DNA from: Paracidovorax cattleyae | GTDB taxonomy: Bacteria > Pseudomonadota > Gammaproteobacteria > Burkholderiales > Burkholderiaceae_C | Length of the DNA stretch: 64,000 bases | Direction: 5' to 3' | NCBI RefSeq assembly: GCF_900104515.1 | Contig: NZ_FNJL01000004.1 | Coordinates: 124,001 to 188,000 of the forward strand | Shown: in pieces, positions 25,572 to 35,372 of the stretch | How positions within the stretch are numbered: position 1 is the stretch's first letter | Layout of the letters: the number at the start of each line of letters is the position of its first letter | The notes under the pieces: generated by a model | Database searches by the model: none | The model's input: the letters and a program-made list of their open reading frames with translations, nothing else | Told to the model about the DNA's origin: nothing | Program-made: the position numbers and the translations under genes

Positions 25572-28500
25572 TCAGGCCTGCAGCCAGTTCTTCACGCGGC
25601 GTTGCCAATGGGATGGAATGCGCCGCGCCACGCCCCGCAGAACCGGCAGTGACCGCAGGTACACCACCGCCGACAGCAGGCCCGATTTCGCCGCTGCGGC
25701 GGGAGTCGCCTGGGGCTGGAGATGCTGCAGCTCCTCCAGTGACAGTGGCTGCGACGGCGCCATTGCCGTGACGCCCGACAGATAGTCGGCGCGATAGTGG
25801 AAGCCTGCCGGCGCGGTTTGGCTGTCCATGCCTTCGGGGAGGGGCAGCGGCTGCGGCAACGCAGGTGCTTCGCCGGTCGCGAAGTGCGTGCTGCGGATCC
25901 CTTCGAACCAGGCCAGCCACTGGGCGGCCGTGGCATCCCAGGAGTGCACCCAGCTCCAGGGGCGGCCGACGATCCGCTCGTGGAATGCGCCGATGTCCGG
26001 AACGGCCACGGGCAGTCCTGCCAGGAGCGCGGCGCTGAGCGTGTAGCTGTACGTTTCGGGCCACTGGGCCGGGAACCACACGATGTCCGGTTGCAGCCAC
26101 TGCAGCAGTTGCGGCAGGTCTTTTTCGGCGTATTCGCCGTGCACGGTGAGGTGCGCGCGGGGCTGGGTCTGCAGGCTGCGATAGCCGTAGCCGATGAGAT
26201 GGAAATCCACGGGCGCATTGCGCCGGGCCGCTTCGATGGCGACGGCCTCCAGAAGGTCCGCGCCCTTGATGGCGCTGAGCGCGCCGATGACCACCACCTT
26301 CAGCCTGCGGCCTTCCGGCAGCGGGTGGGGCGCAGGCACCGGCAGCGCGGAGGCCTTCGGCATGTCGGTGTGCGGCACGGCGAGTACCCGCGCATTGGGC
26401 GCGAATGCCGCGATGCGGCGGGCCGTGTCCTGGCTCGGGGCGAGCACGTAGCGTGCGCCATCCAGCAGGCGGGCATTGGCCTGGCGCCATTGGGCCACCG
26501 TGCCTCCGGCCGGTGCCTGCATGTCGGCGGGGCAGCACTGGCACTGGCCCGGCCCGGTCTCCCCGGCATACCGGTGGCCGGTGCCGGTCATGGAGATGTG
26601 GGTGCAATAGCTGTAGTAGTCGTGTGCCGTGAAGTCGTAGGCCACGCCCAGCAGATGGGGCAGATTGCGCACTTCCTGGCCATGGCCCAGCAGGTGGTGG
26701 AAGTGCACGTGGCTTACGCCCAGGCGGCGCAGCACGTCGATCAGCGCGTCGTACTGGTCGTTCAGCCGGAACGCCAGTTCGAACCCTTCCTCCTCGCTCG
26801 CCATGCGCAGCTTGACGCTGTGGCCGTGCGCCGGTGTCAGCGTGAGGATCTGCGCCTGCCCGCCCAGGTGGGATGCCAGCTCGCGGACATGGCGCACCGT
26901 ACCGCCCGCGCGGTCGTGCAGCACGGCCAGCACCAGCGGTTGGCCGGCCTCCGTGATGCGTGCCGCATCGAGCGCCAGCCGGTAAGGAGCCGCGGGATCG
27001 GCGCGCACGAAGGCATGCACGTCGCGGTCGTAGTTCGGATGCAGGCGGCGCAGGATCTCCATGGCAGCCAGCTCGCGGGGACTCTTGCTGTCGCCGAAGC
27101 TCACGCCGCCGGTGTGCAGCACGAAGGTGTCCAGCAGGTGCAGGTTGCGCCAGCCGGCGGCCTGTGCGCGCTGGCAGAAATCGTTCTCTTCGCCGTAGCC
27201 CTTGCCGAAGTGTTCCGTGTCGAAAAGGCCGACCTGCTGCAGGCAGTCCCGCCGGATGTACATGCAGAACCCCACGCCCGTCGGCACATCGACCACGGCG
27301 CCGGGGTTGGTCCTGGCGCACAGGGCGTCCAGGCGCGCCGTGTCATAGCCCGGGGGAAGGTTGTTGTCCTTGCAGAAGCGCGGGTAGCTGCAGATCGTCG
27401 CGTTGTTGGAGAACGGGGTGACGGAGGCGACCTTCGCGTCGCCATAGGCGGCCTGGCGGATGCGGTCGAGCCAGTCGTTGGCGACCTCCGTGTCGCTGTT
27501 GAGCAGCAGCACGTCGTTGCTGCCGCTCAGCGCCATGCCGCGGTTGACCGTACCCACGAAACCGAGGTTCTCCTCGTTCTCGAGCAGCAGGATGCGGTCG
27601 TCCCCGGCCGCCCGTTCACGCAGCCAGGCAGTGACTTCAGGCTCGGGGCTGCAGTCGTTGATGACGACGAGGCGATAGGGCGTGTGGCAGCCGCTGGCGA
27701 GGACCGATTCCACGCACAGCCGGGTGTCGGCCAGTCCGCGGTAGACCGGTACGATGACATCGACAGGATGCGCGGGAGGCGCGACGGGAACGGGGATGTG
27801 GCGGACCGGTTCCACGGCGCGTGGCGCCCGGCCCAGGATTTTGTCGAGGCGCATCTTGGCGTGGACGATGGGGCGCGTGGCGCGGAACACGGTGGAGTTT
27901 TCGATGGAATGCAGGTGGCTGGAGAGCGAATTGAAGTCCCGGCGCGCGCATCCCAGTTCGTGCTGCAGCCGCGTGATGTCGCGCAGGGACTGGGAGGCCT
28001 GCTGCTGCAGTTCGTTGCGTTGCTGCTGAAGTTCGTTGAACTGCTGTAGCACCTTACCGTTTGCCTGCTGGAGAGACCTGAGTTGCGATTCCAGCGTCTG
28101 GTTCCAGCCTTCCATCGCCTGGCGCTCCTCTGTCCAGGCATTGCGCGCGGTCTCCAGCTCGGCATTCATCCTGACCTGCGTGGCATGGTGTTCGTCCTTC
28201 AATTGGACGATCTGGTCCTGCAGCGGGCGGACGGTGCCGGAAAGCGCGAGATAGTCGGCCGACATGGGCCAGCCCAGGTCCACTTCCAGCCAGGCGTTGC
28301 CAGGATGGGTGCACACGGCGGCCAGTGCCTCCGGAGGCACCGGCAATTGCATCCAGGGGTCGTCCCCGGTGAGGAGCACCAGGCTGGCCGCACCGGCGGC
28401 AGGAAGGGCCTGGAGATTCCAGGCCATCTGTTGCTGCGGCTGCTTCTCCATCACGGCGCGCGAGGAGGCGTCGGCCTGCCATGACCAGGCGGCGCTGCCA

Positions 28501-29456
28501 TCCGGTGCGCGCAGGGTGATCCCGTGCAAATGCAGGAAGCCTGGCCGGTCGGCAGGGTCGAGGCGCAACTGGGTGATGGGCTCGCTGGAACCCGGGAGGT
28601 CGAAGCGCAGGGTCTGGCGGTGCTCGCCGATCGTCCCGCAGGCCGTGAGCTTCTGCTCCTCGGCGAAGCCGTGCCGGGTGCCCCAGTAGAGCTGGGCGGT
28701 GAAAAGCGGCCGGGCGGGCTCCGTGCCATGGTCTTCACCTGCTGCATCACTGGCCACCGCTTCCGCTGCCGGCAGGGCCCTCGCAATGAACTGGTAGGCG
28801 ATGGCGTCCGGCGTGGCGAGCAGATGCCGGGCCACTGCGGGCGGCAGCTTGTCGAAGGCGGCGTCGAACTCGGATTCCGGTATCTCGCGCCGGATGGTGT
28901 CGATGTCTTCGAGGGCCCAGGCCTGTTCCCCCAGGAACCGTGCCAGCGATCTCCGGGTGAAGAAGCGCAGGTGGGTACGGTCCAGCAGGCCTTCTTCCCG
29001 GTAGCGGAACTCGCCCTGCAGCAATTCTGCGACGAGCCCGCAGTAGCCGGCATTCGGGACGGAAATCAGCACGCGCCCCGCAGGGGCCAGGAGGTGGCGG
29101 CATTGCTGCAGTACCTGCTCCGGACGGCGCAGATGTTCCAGGACATCGGCGCAGACGATATAGTCGTAGCGTTGGCCGGTAAAAACGGTAACGAGGTCGC
29201 AGGTTTCCAGATCATCGACCACGACGCGGCGGTAGTGGGGGCGTGCATGGCTGGCTTCTGCCTCGCTCCAGGTCACGCCGTCGCTGACCGCGCTGCGGGT
29301 CTGCGCGAGATACTGGCCCAATGCGCCGCTTCCGCATCCCAGGTCCAGCACCGTCGCGCCGGGGCGGATCTGCTCTGCCAGCACCGAAAGTGAGGTGCGC
29401 TCGTCGGGGCGGATACTGCGGAGATAGACGTGCAAATCCTCGATTGTTTGGGTCAT
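25572..29456 (-). CDS. Multidomain methyltransferase-GT2-GT4 glycosyltransferase
   Basis: 1294 residues. Domains in order: a SAM methyltransferase (1-225; motif I LDLGCGSGALGQYL at 37-50, then CADVLEHLRRPEQVL); a beta-rich region (about 250-400); a Gln-rich coiled coil (about 405-540); a GT2 domain (about 560-800; VDVIVPVYRGL, LLLNSDTEVANDWL, YGEENDFCQRAQ); and a GT4-like domain (about 870-1230; HDRAGGTVRHVRELA, VVIGALSAIKGADLLEAVA, VPDIGAFHERIVG). Such fusions build or cap surface polysaccharides, with the coiled coil setting distance between active sites. It is encoded opposite to the exporter genes, 68 bp after the methyltransferase stop. Sugar specificity is unknown. Confidence 0.88.
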   Translation of the reverse strand: MTQTIEDLHVYLRSIRPDERTSLSVLAEQIRPGATVLDLGCGSGALGQYLAQTRSAVSDGVTWSEAEASHARPHYRRVVVDDLETCDLVTVFTGQRYDYIVCADVLEHLRRPEQVLQQCRHLLAPAGRVLISVPNAGYCGLVAELLQGEFRYREEGLLDRTHLRFFTRRSLARFLGEQAWALEDIDTIRREIPESEFDAAFDKLPPAVARHLLATPDAIAYQFIARALPAAEAVASDAAGEDHGTEPARPLFTAQLYWGTRHGFAEEQKLTACGTIGEHRQTLRFDLPGSSEPITQLRLDPADRPGFLHLHGITLRAPDGSAAWSWQADASSRAVMEKQPQQQMAWNLQALPAAGAASLVLLTGDDPWMQLPVPPEALAAVCTHPGNAWLEVDLGWPMSADYLALSGTVRPLQDQIVQLKDEHHATQVRMNAELETARNAWTEERQAMEGWNQTLESQLRSLQQANGKVLQQFNELQQQRNELQQQASQSLRDITRLQHELGCARRDFNSLSSHLHSIENSTVFRATRPIVHAKMRLDKILGRAPRAVEPVRHIPVPVAPPAHPVDVIVPVYRGLADTRLCVESVLASGCHTPYRLVVINDCSPEPEVTAWLRERAAGDDRILLLENEENLGFVGTVNRGMALSGSNDVLLLNSDTEVANDWLDRIRQAAYGDAKVASVTPFSNNATICSYPRFCKDNNLPPGYDTARLDALCARTNPGAVVDVPTGVGFCMYIRRDCLQQVGLFDTEHFGKGYGEENDFCQRAQAAGWRNLHLLDTFVLHTGGVSFGDSKSPRELAAMEILRRLHPNYDRDVHAFVRADPAAPYRLALDAARITEAGQPLVLAVLHDRAGGTVRHVRELASHLGGQAQILTLTPAHGHSVKLRMASEEEGFELAFRLNDQYDALIDVLRRLGVSHVHFHHLLGHGQEVRNLPHLLGVAYDFTAHDYYSYCTHISMTGTGHRYAGETGPGQCQCCPADMQAPAGGTVAQWRQANARLLDGARYVLAPSQDTARRIAAFAPNARVLAVPHTDMPKASALPVPAPHPLPEGRRLKVVVIGALSAIKGADLLEAVAIEAARRNAPVDFHLIGYGYRSLQTQPRAHLTVHGEYAEKDLPQLLQWLQPDIVWFPAQWPETYSYTLSAALLAGLPVAVPDIGAFHERIVGRPWSWVHSWDATAAQWLAWFEGIRSTHFATGEAPALPQPLPLPEGMDSQTAPAGFHYRADYLSGVTAMAPSQPLSLEELQHLQPQATPAAAAKSGLLSAVVYLRSLPVLRGVARRIPSHWQRRVKNWLQA

Positions 29457-29551
29457 CCCGGGATTATGACCGTGCCCTGATGGGCTTCCCGCGTGTGCGT
29501 GAGTGGTCTCCTACAGGGGTGCCGGCCGGGGGAGGCGACAATACGCGGTTC

Positions 29552-30340
29552 ATGACAACACCATTCCCATCTGGCGGCCTTGCTGTATCGGTCGTCAGCC
29601 ACGGCCACGGCCCTCTTCTGCATGCCATGCTGCACGGCATGGCCCGCTGGTGCGCCGGCAGCGTGACACGGGTCGTGTTGACTTTCAACATACCGGAGCC
29701 GCCCCCGCCGCTACCGCCGGGGCGTACGGGTTGGCCGTTCGCGCTGGATGTCCGCCGGAATGCCCAGCCCCTGGGCTTCGGCGCCAACCACAACATGGCG
29801 CTGGATGGCGCCACGGAGCCCTTCGTGGGCGTTCTCAATCCGGATGTCGCCTTTCTCGACACCGATCCATTCGAGCGCTTGCTCCGAGCTGCATCGGAGC
29901 CGGGCATCGGCTGCGCCTATCCGGAGCAGGTGGACGCCTGTGGGGTGCTCCAGGATTCCGAACGGGAACTGCCCACGCCCGGTGCCCTCTGGCGCCGGCG
30001 CATCCTCCGGCAACCCGATCGCCGTACGGATTGGGTGAATGCTGCGTTCCTCGTGTTTCCGGCCGCCGCATGGAAGGCGGTGGGGGGATTCGACGAGCGC
30101 TATTTCATGTACTGCGAAGATGTGGATCTCTGCCTGCGCCTGCGCCTGAGGGGCTGGCGGCTGGCCAGGGTGCCGGTGCGCGTGGGCCACGCCGGCCAGC
30201 GCGCCAGCCGGCGCCGTATGGCCCACCTGGGATGGCATGTCCGCAGCCTTCTGAGGCTGTGGACGTCGCCGGTGTATCACCAGGCGCGATCTTTGTTGCA
30301 TGCGGATACCGCCGAAGCGCGTAGGATCGGCGCCCCATGA
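29552..30340 (+). CDS. GT2 family glycosyltransferase
   Basis: 262 residues. GT2 pattern: AVSVVSHGHGPLLHAMLHGM at the start, NAQPLGFGANHNMAL, VGVLNPDVAFLD (the metal-site region), WVNAAFLVFPAAAWKAVGGF, and DERYFMYCEDVDLCLRLRLR. This resembles rhamnosyltransferases of the WbbL type. The start at 29552 is the first Met in line with the family N-terminus. It shares a 95-bp divergent gap with the large fusion gene and overlaps the WecA-like gene by 4 bp. dTDP-rhamnose from rfbBDAC is a reasonable donor (inference). Confidence 0.85.
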   Translation: MTTPFPSGGLAVSVVSHGHGPLLHAMLHGMARWCAGSVTRVVLTFNIPEPPPPLPPGRTGWPFALDVRRNAQPLGFGANHNMALDGATEPFVGVLNPDVAFLDTDPFERLLRAASEPGIGCAYPEQVDACGVLQDSERELPTPGALWRRRILRQPDRRTDWVNAAFLVFPAAAWKAVGGFDERYFMYCEDVDLCLRLRLRGWRLARVPVRVGHAGQRASRRRMAHLGWHVRSLLRLWTSPVYHQARSLLHADTAEARRIGAP

Positions 30341-31440
30341 TCTGGTTGTCTCTGGTCAGCTTTATGGCGACGGCCCTCGCTGCCGCCTGCATCGTCCGTT
30401 GGGGGCGAGACCACGCCGCGAACTACAGCGAGGCCATGCCGCAGCGTTTCCACCTGGGGGACGTGCCTCGCCTGGGAGGCGCGGCGCTGCTGGTGGGGAT
30501 GGTTCTCAGCTGGGCGCTGGGCGCCCTCCAGTCGATCTGGTGGGGTGATCCGGGATCGCTGCGGATGGGTTCCTGGGTGGGCTGGTGGATGGCCTGCCTG
30601 CTGCCGGCGGCCATCGGTGGCATGGCGGAGGACATGACGCAGCGCCTGCCCGTGCGCTACAGGCTGCTGCTCACCGCGCTGTCCGGCGGGATCGCGCTGA
30701 TGGTGCTCAACATGAACGTGCCCCGGCTGGGGCTGCCCTGGCTGGATGCGCACCTGGCGGAAATGCCCTGGGTGGGCATGTTCATCGTGGTGCTGGCGGT
30801 CGCGGGCCTGCCGCACGCCTTCAACATCATCGACGGCTACAACGGGCTGGCGGGCATGGTGGCATTGATCATCTGCCTCGCCCTGGCGCACGTGAGCCTG
30901 CAGGTGGGCGACCGTGCCCTGGCTTCCCTGCTGATCTGCACCGCGGCGGCCACGGTGGGCTTCCTGGTCTGGAATTACCCGCGTGGCATGCTGTTCGCGG
31001 GCGACAGCGGTGCCTATATCTGGGGAGTGGTGATCGCGCTCAGCAGCATCGCGCTGGTGCAGCGCAACCGTGACGTGTCTCCCTGGTTTCCCATGCTGCT
31101 GCTGATGTATCCCGTATGGGAGACGGTGTTTTCCAGCTACCGCAAGCTGGCACGGGGCGTTTCGCCGGGGGTGGCCGATGCGCTGCATTTCCACCAGCTC
31201 ATCTACCGGCGCATCGTGCGCGGCGTGTTCCACGACGACGAGTCGCGGAGGGTGCTCATGCGCAACAACCGCACATCGCCCTATCTCTGGGGTTTCACGA
31301 TGCTCACCGTGGTGCCGGCCGTGCTGTTCTGGAGCAATACGCCGATCCTGATGGTGTTCTGTGGGCTGTTCGGCCTGACCTACGTGACGGCCTACCTGGC
31401 CATCGTGCGGTTCAAGGTGCCCGTCTGGCTGAGGCACTGA
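30337..31440 (+). CDS. WecA/MraY-like sugar-phosphate transferase
   Basis: 367 residues with about 10-11 membrane helices. It transfers a sugar-1-phosphate to undecaprenyl phosphate, the first step of glycan assembly. Visible motifs are [14 protein letters not shown] near the start, [37 protein letters not shown] (the family's Asn/Asp motif), [15 protein letters not shown], and [14 protein letters not shown] near the last cytoplasmic loop. It is coupled to the GT2 gene, so together they likely start the chain that Wzm/Wzt exports. Sugar choice (GlcNAc, FucNAc or other) is not readable. Confidence 0.87.
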   Translation: MIWLSLVSFMATALAAACIVRWGRDHAANYSEAMPQRFHLGDVPRLGGAALLVGMVLSWALGALQSIWWGDPGSLRMGSWVGWWMACLLPAAIGGMAEDMTQRLPVRYRLLLTALSGGIALMVLNMNVPRLGLPWLDAHLAEMPWVGMFIVVLAVAGLPHAFNIIDGYNGLAGMVALIICLALAHVSLQVGDRALASLLICTAAATVGFLVWNYPRGMLFAGDSGAYIWGVVIALSSIALVQRNRDVSPWFPMLLLMYPVWETVFSSYRKLARGVSPGVADALHFHQLIYRRIVRGVFHDDESRRVLMRNNRTSPYLWGFTMLTVVPAVLFWSNTPILMVFCGLFGLTYVTAYLAIVRFKVPVWLRH

Positions 31441-31552
31441 GCGGTCGTCCGCGCCGGGGCGTGGCCTCCGGCGAGCCGCAGGGTGCGGCAGAGCGGGCAC
31501 AATGCGCACATTTCCACTGACTGCCGCCCTGTTTTTCCACGTCGAGCGTTCC

Positions 31553-32443
31553 ATGACCGATCTGCAATCCATCGCCCCCCGGGACAAGGCCGAGATCCTG
31601 GCTCAGGCTCTGCCCTACATCCGCAAGTTCCACGGCAAGACCATCGTCATCAAGTACGGCGGCAACGCCATGACCGACCCGGCACTGCAGGCCGATTTCG
31701 CGGAAGACGTGGTGCTGCTCAAGCTGGTCGGCATGAACCCGGTGGTGGTACATGGCGGCGGCCCCCAGATCGAGACGGCGCTCAAGCGCCTGGGCAAGCA
31801 GGGGCAGTTCATCCAGGGCATGCGGGTGACCGATGCCGAGACCATGGAGGTGGTCGAGTGGGTGCTGGCCGGGGAAGTGCAGCAGGACATCGTGGGCCTG
31901 ATCAACCAGGCCGGCGGCAAGGCCGTGGGCCTGACGGGGCGCGACGGCGGCCTGATCCGGGCGCGCAAGCTGAAGATGCTGGACAAGGATGACCCCAACA
32001 AGGAGCACGACATCGGGCAGGTGGGCGACATCGTGTCCATCGATCCCAGCGTGGTCAAGGCCCTGCAGGACGATGCCTTTATCCCGGTGATCAGCCCGCT
32101 CGGTTTCGGCGAGGAAAACGAGAGCTACAACATCAATGCCGACGTGGTCGCCAGCAAGCTGGCCACGGTGCTCAAGGCCGAGAAGCTGATGATGCTCACC
32201 AACATTCCCGGCGTGCTGAACAAGGCCGGCGAGCTCATCACCGAGCTCACGGCCCGCGAGATCGATGAGCTCGTGGTGGACGGCACGATTTCCGGAGGCA
32301 TGCTGCCCAAGATCGCGGGGGCCATCGACGCGGCCAAGAGCGGCGTCAATGCGGTGCACATCGTGGATGGCCGCGTGCCCCATGCGATGCTGCTGGAGAT
32401 CCTGACCGAGCAGGCCTACGGCACGATGATCCGCAGCCATTGA
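31553..32443 (+). CDS. argB: Acetylglutamate kinase
   Basis: Second step of arginine synthesis: ATP-dependent phosphorylation of N-acetyl-L-glutamate. The 296-residue product has the amino-acid-kinase motifs [43 protein letters not shown] and [20 protein letters not shown]. The last part includes [10 protein letters not shown] and the end [20 protein letters not shown]. The ATG at 31553 gives the standard start ([16 protein letters not shown]). It is a housekeeping gene unrelated to the neighbouring glycan genes. Confidence 0.97.
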   Translation: MTDLQSIAPRDKAEILAQALPYIRKFHGKTIVIKYGGNAMTDPALQADFAEDVVLLKLVGMNPVVVHGGGPQIETALKRLGKQGQFIQGMRVTDAETMEVVEWVLAGEVQQDIVGLINQAGGKAVGLTGRDGGLIRARKLKMLDKDDPNKEHDIGQVGDIVSIDPSVVKALQDDAFIPVISPLGFGEENESYNINADVVASKLATVLKAEKLMMLTNIPGVLNKAGELITELTAREIDELVVDGTISGGMLPKIAGAIDAAKSGVNAVHIVDGRVPHAMLLEILTEQAYGTMIRSH

Positions 32444-32471
32444 GCGCGGCGGCCGGCCGGCTTGTCCTTTT

Positions 32472-33191
32472 ATGCGCCTGCTGCTCGTCGAGGACGACGT
32501 GATGCTGGCCAGCGGCATCAAGCTGGGCCTTACGGATGCGGGCTATGCGGTGGACTGGGTCGGCAGCGGAGAGCGGGCGGAAGAGGTACTGCGCGGCGAG
32601 ACGTTCGATGCCGCCATCATCGACATCGGGCTGCCGGGTATGGACGGCCTGGAGCTGACGCGCCGCCTGCGCCATCCGGAGATGGCCAGCCCGTCGATGC
32701 CGGTGCTCATCCTCACGGCCCGCGATGCCCTGCACGACCGGGTCCAGGGCCTGGACCTCGGGGCGGACGACTACATGGTCAAGCCCTACGAACTGCCCGA
32801 ACTGCTGGCACGGCTGCGCGCGCTGCTGCGCCGCTCGCATGCCGCCACCACCGCGTTGCTGAGCTTCGGGCCGCTGGAACTGGACACGGCAGGCCGGCAC
32901 GCGAGCCTGCGTTGTCCTGCCGCAGGCGGCGGACCGGCGGTGCGCCAGCCCATCGAACTCGGACCGCGGGAGTGGACGGTGCTCGAGTACCTGCTGATCC
33001 ACGCGCCCAAGCCGGCGAGCAAGGAAAAGCTGGTCCAGGCGCTGACCGGCTGGGACAAGGAGATCACCCCCAATGCCGTGGAGGTGTATGTGTCCCGCCT
33101 GCGCTCCAAGCTGGAGCCCGGCGGCGTGGCGCTGCGGTCCATCCGGGGCTTTGGCTACCGGCTGGAGTTGCTGGTGCCTTTGCAGGACTGA
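32472..33191 (+). CDS. OmpR/QseB-type response regulator
   Basis: 239 residues. Receiver domain: acidic pair Glu7-Asp8-Asp9, phosphoacceptor Asp51 (IIDIGLPGMDG), Thr82 and Lys104 (YMVKPYELPE). A C-terminal winged helix follows (LEYLLIHAPKPASKEKLVQAL ... VYVSRLRSKLEPGGVALRSI, RGFGYRLEL). The linker around residues 135-165 is longer and more Gly/Pro-rich than in QseB/PmrA. It sits 17 bp before the kinase gene, with which it forms a two-component system. Signal unknown. Confidence 0.93.
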   Translation: MRLLLVEDDVMLASGIKLGLTDAGYAVDWVGSGERAEEVLRGETFDAAIIDIGLPGMDGLELTRRLRHPEMASPSMPVLILTARDALHDRVQGLDLGADDYMVKPYELPELLARLRALLRRSHAATTALLSFGPLELDTAGRHASLRCPAAGGGPAVRQPIELGPREWTVLEYLLIHAPKPASKEKLVQALTGWDKEITPNAVEVYVSRLRSKLEPGGVALRSIRGFGYRLELLVPLQD

Positions 33192-33208
33192 CGGCTGCGT
33201 CCGGCACG

Positions 33209-34642
33209 ATGACGTCGGTCCTGCGCAACCGCCTGCTGTTCTTTCTGGTGCTGCCGCTGTGCGCCCTCGCCTTGGCGGGTGCATGGCTCGACTACCGGTC
33301 CGCGGACGCTGCCGCCAGCCGGCACGACCAGCGCCTCGTGCGGCTGCTGCCAGCGCTCGCCGATTCGCTGGCCGCGCCTTCCCGGCGCGACGGGGAGCCC
33401 CCCGTGCTGCTGCTGGCGCCTCCGGTCGAGGAGTTCCTGCGCCAGAACACCGGCTATGCGGGCTATAGCGTGCAGGACCTGTCGGGGCGCATCCTGCTCG
33501 GCGACCCGTGGCTCTACAGCTTCGTGCCGCTCACGCATGAGCCGGAGTTCCACAGCATGGAGCACGACAGCGTGGTTTATCGCGTCGCCGTGCAGCGGAC
33601 CCGTACCGGGGCAGGGGAACTGGTGGTTTCGCTGGCCGACGGGTCCGATCCACGCCAGCAGTGGGGGCAGCAGATGCTGCTGCGGGTTCTGCTGCCCAAT
33701 CTCGTGCTGGTCGCGGCGGCGGGGCTGGCGATCCATTGGGCGGTGCACCAGGCATTCAAGCCGCTGGTGGATCTGGCCGAGGCCGTCGAGCACCGCTCGC
33801 CGCGCGACCTGAGCCCCATTCCGGAAGAAGCCTCGCCCGCCGAAGTGCGCCCGCTGGTGCACTCGCTCAACCGGCTTTTTGTCCTGGTCAATGCGCAGAC
33901 CGAGGGACAGCGCCGTTTCGTCGCGGATGCGGCCCACCAGTTGCGGACGCCGCTGGCGGGCCTGCAGGCCCAGGTGGAGGCATGGGCACTGGCCGCCCGG
34001 GCCGCGGACCACGGCCGTGCCGAAGGGGATGGACGTGTCCGGGGAGGCATTGTTCTGGGCGTGCAGGACATCGAGGCGCTGCGCCGGGCGGCACGCCGCA
34101 CCTCCAAGCTCGTGCACCAGCTGCTGGCCCTGTCGCGTGCCGACGCGGGCAGCGTGGATGCCCAGCCCCAGCAGCGGGTGGATCTCAAGGCGCTCTGCGA
34201 AAGCCTGCTGGAGGATTTCCTGGACGCTGCCACTGCCCGGGGGCTCGATCTGGGGCTGGAAGTGGAGCCGGCCGAGGTGTCCGGCCATGGGTGGCTGCTG
34301 CGTGAACTGCTGTCCAACCTGGTGGACAACGCCATCCGGTACACGCCGGAGGGTGGGTGCGTCACCTTGCGCTGCGGGGTGCGGCCTGGTGGCAGCGGGC
34401 CTTGCTGTGCGATCCTGGAGGTGGAGGACGACGGCCCCGGCCTTGCGGAGTCCGAGCGCGGCAAGGTGCTGCAGCGGTTCTACCGGGTTCCGGGTGCCGC
34501 AGGGGACGGGACCGGCCTCGGGCTGGCGATCGCCGACGAGATCGCCCGCGGGCACGGGGGAGCGCTGCAGCTGCGGCCGGGCCGGCTGGGCCGGGGGCTG
34601 CGCGCCAGCGTGGCCATTCCGGCGGATGCGGGCGCGGGGTAG
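33209..34642 (+). CDS. QseC/TctE-type sensor histidine kinase
   Basis: 477 residues. Two membrane helices (about 6-24, LLFFLVLPLCALALAGAW; and about 158-178, NLVLVAAAGLAIHWAVH) enclose a periplasmic 2CSK_N-like sensor of some 130 residues. After a HAMP-like region comes HisKA with the phosphoacceptor His243 (VADAAHQLRTPLAGL). The HATPase domain has N-box LVDNAIRYTPEGG, G1 DDGPGL and G2 GTGLGLAIADEI. The ATG at 33209 is the first Met before the first membrane helix. Partner of the adjacent response regulator. Confidence 0.92.
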   Translation: MTSVLRNRLLFFLVLPLCALALAGAWLDYRSADAAASRHDQRLVRLLPALADSLAAPSRRDGEPPVLLLAPPVEEFLRQNTGYAGYSVQDLSGRILLGDPWLYSFVPLTHEPEFHSMEHDSVVYRVAVQRTRTGAGELVVSLADGSDPRQQWGQQMLLRVLLPNLVLVAAAGLAIHWAVHQAFKPLVDLAEAVEHRSPRDLSPIPEEASPAEVRPLVHSLNRLFVLVNAQTEGQRRFVADAAHQLRTPLAGLQAQVEAWALAARAADHGRAEGDGRVRGGIVLGVQDIEALRRAARRTSKLVHQLLALSRADAGSVDAQPQQRVDLKALCESLLEDFLDAATARGLDLGLEVEPAEVSGHGWLLRELLSNLVDNAIRYTPEGGCVTLRCGVRPGGSGPCCAILEVEDDGPGLAESERGKVLQRFYRVPGAAGDGTGLGLAIADEIARGHGGALQLRPGRLGRGLRASVAIPADAGAG

Positions 34643-34697
34643 CGGTCGTCGTGCGGTGGAAACGGTATGCGAGAATCAATTGCATACATTTGCGGCC

Positions 34698-35372
34698 ATG
34701 GCTGAATCCCTTCCCCTTCCTTCCAACGACGGCCCAGAAGCCGGGGATGCGCCGCCCGCGGCCGCTGGCCGTCGGCGGCCCAAGCCGGGCGAGCGGCGGG
34801 TGCAGATCCTGCAGGCCCTGGCGGCCATGCTGGAGCAGCCTGGCGGCGAGCGGATCACGACGGCCGCCCTGGCCGCGCGGCTGCAGGTGAGCGAGGCGGC
34901 CCTGTACCGACACTTCGCCAGCAAGGCGCAGATGTTCGAAGGCCTCATCGAGTTCATCGAGCAGTCGGTCTTCGCGCTCGTCGCCCAGATCGTGGAGCGC
35001 GAGGTGCCGGATGCTCCCTCGTCGGCGGAAGGGGCGCGCCGTGCGGCACGCGTGGTGGCCATGGTCCTGCAGTTCGGCGAGCGCAACCCCGGCATGGTGC
35101 GCGTGATGGTCGGCGATGCCCTCGTCCTCGAGCACGAGCGGCTGCAGCAGCGCATGGGCCAGTTCTTCGACCGGATCGAATCGACGCTGCGCCAGTGCCT
35201 GCGGGGGGCCGCCGAAGCGGCCGGCTCCTCCACCCCGACAGTCGATGCGCAGGTCCGCGCCGCCGCGCTGTGCGACCTCGTGCGCGGCAGGCTGCAGCGC
35301 TATGCGCGCAGCGGACTGCGCCGCCCGCCGACCGAGCACCTCAACGCCACGCTCGCGTTGATGCTGCACTGA
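34698..35372 (+). CDS. slmA: Nucleoid occlusion factor SlmA
   Basis: 224 residues, TetR fold. The N-terminal part reads GERRVQILQALAAMLEQPGG, then ITTAALAARLQVSEAALYRHF and SKAQMFEGLIEFIEQSVF, closely matching SlmA. SlmA binds chromosomal SBS sites and blocks FtsZ assembly over DNA. The first ~30 residues are a Pro/Ala-rich extension not found in the shorter enterobacterial protein. It follows the sensor kinase by 55 bp but is functionally unrelated to it. It is the last host gene before the phage remnant. Confidence 0.88.
   Translation: MAESLPLPSNDGPEAGDAPPAAAGRRRPKPGERRVQILQALAAMLEQPGGERITTAALAARLQVSEAALYRHFASKAQMFEGLIEFIEQSVFALVAQIVEREVPDAPSSAEGARRAARVVAMVLQFGERNPGMVRVMVGDALVLEHERLQQRMGQFFDRIESTLRQCLRGAAEAAGSSTPTVDAQVRAAALCDLVRGRLQRYARSGLRRPPTEHLNATLALMLH

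Noticed and set aside
25797-28049. 750-codon forward frame inside the methyltransferase/glycosyltransferase gene
   Set aside because: Shadow frame. The reverse strand carries methyltransferase, GT2 and GT4 motifs throughout.
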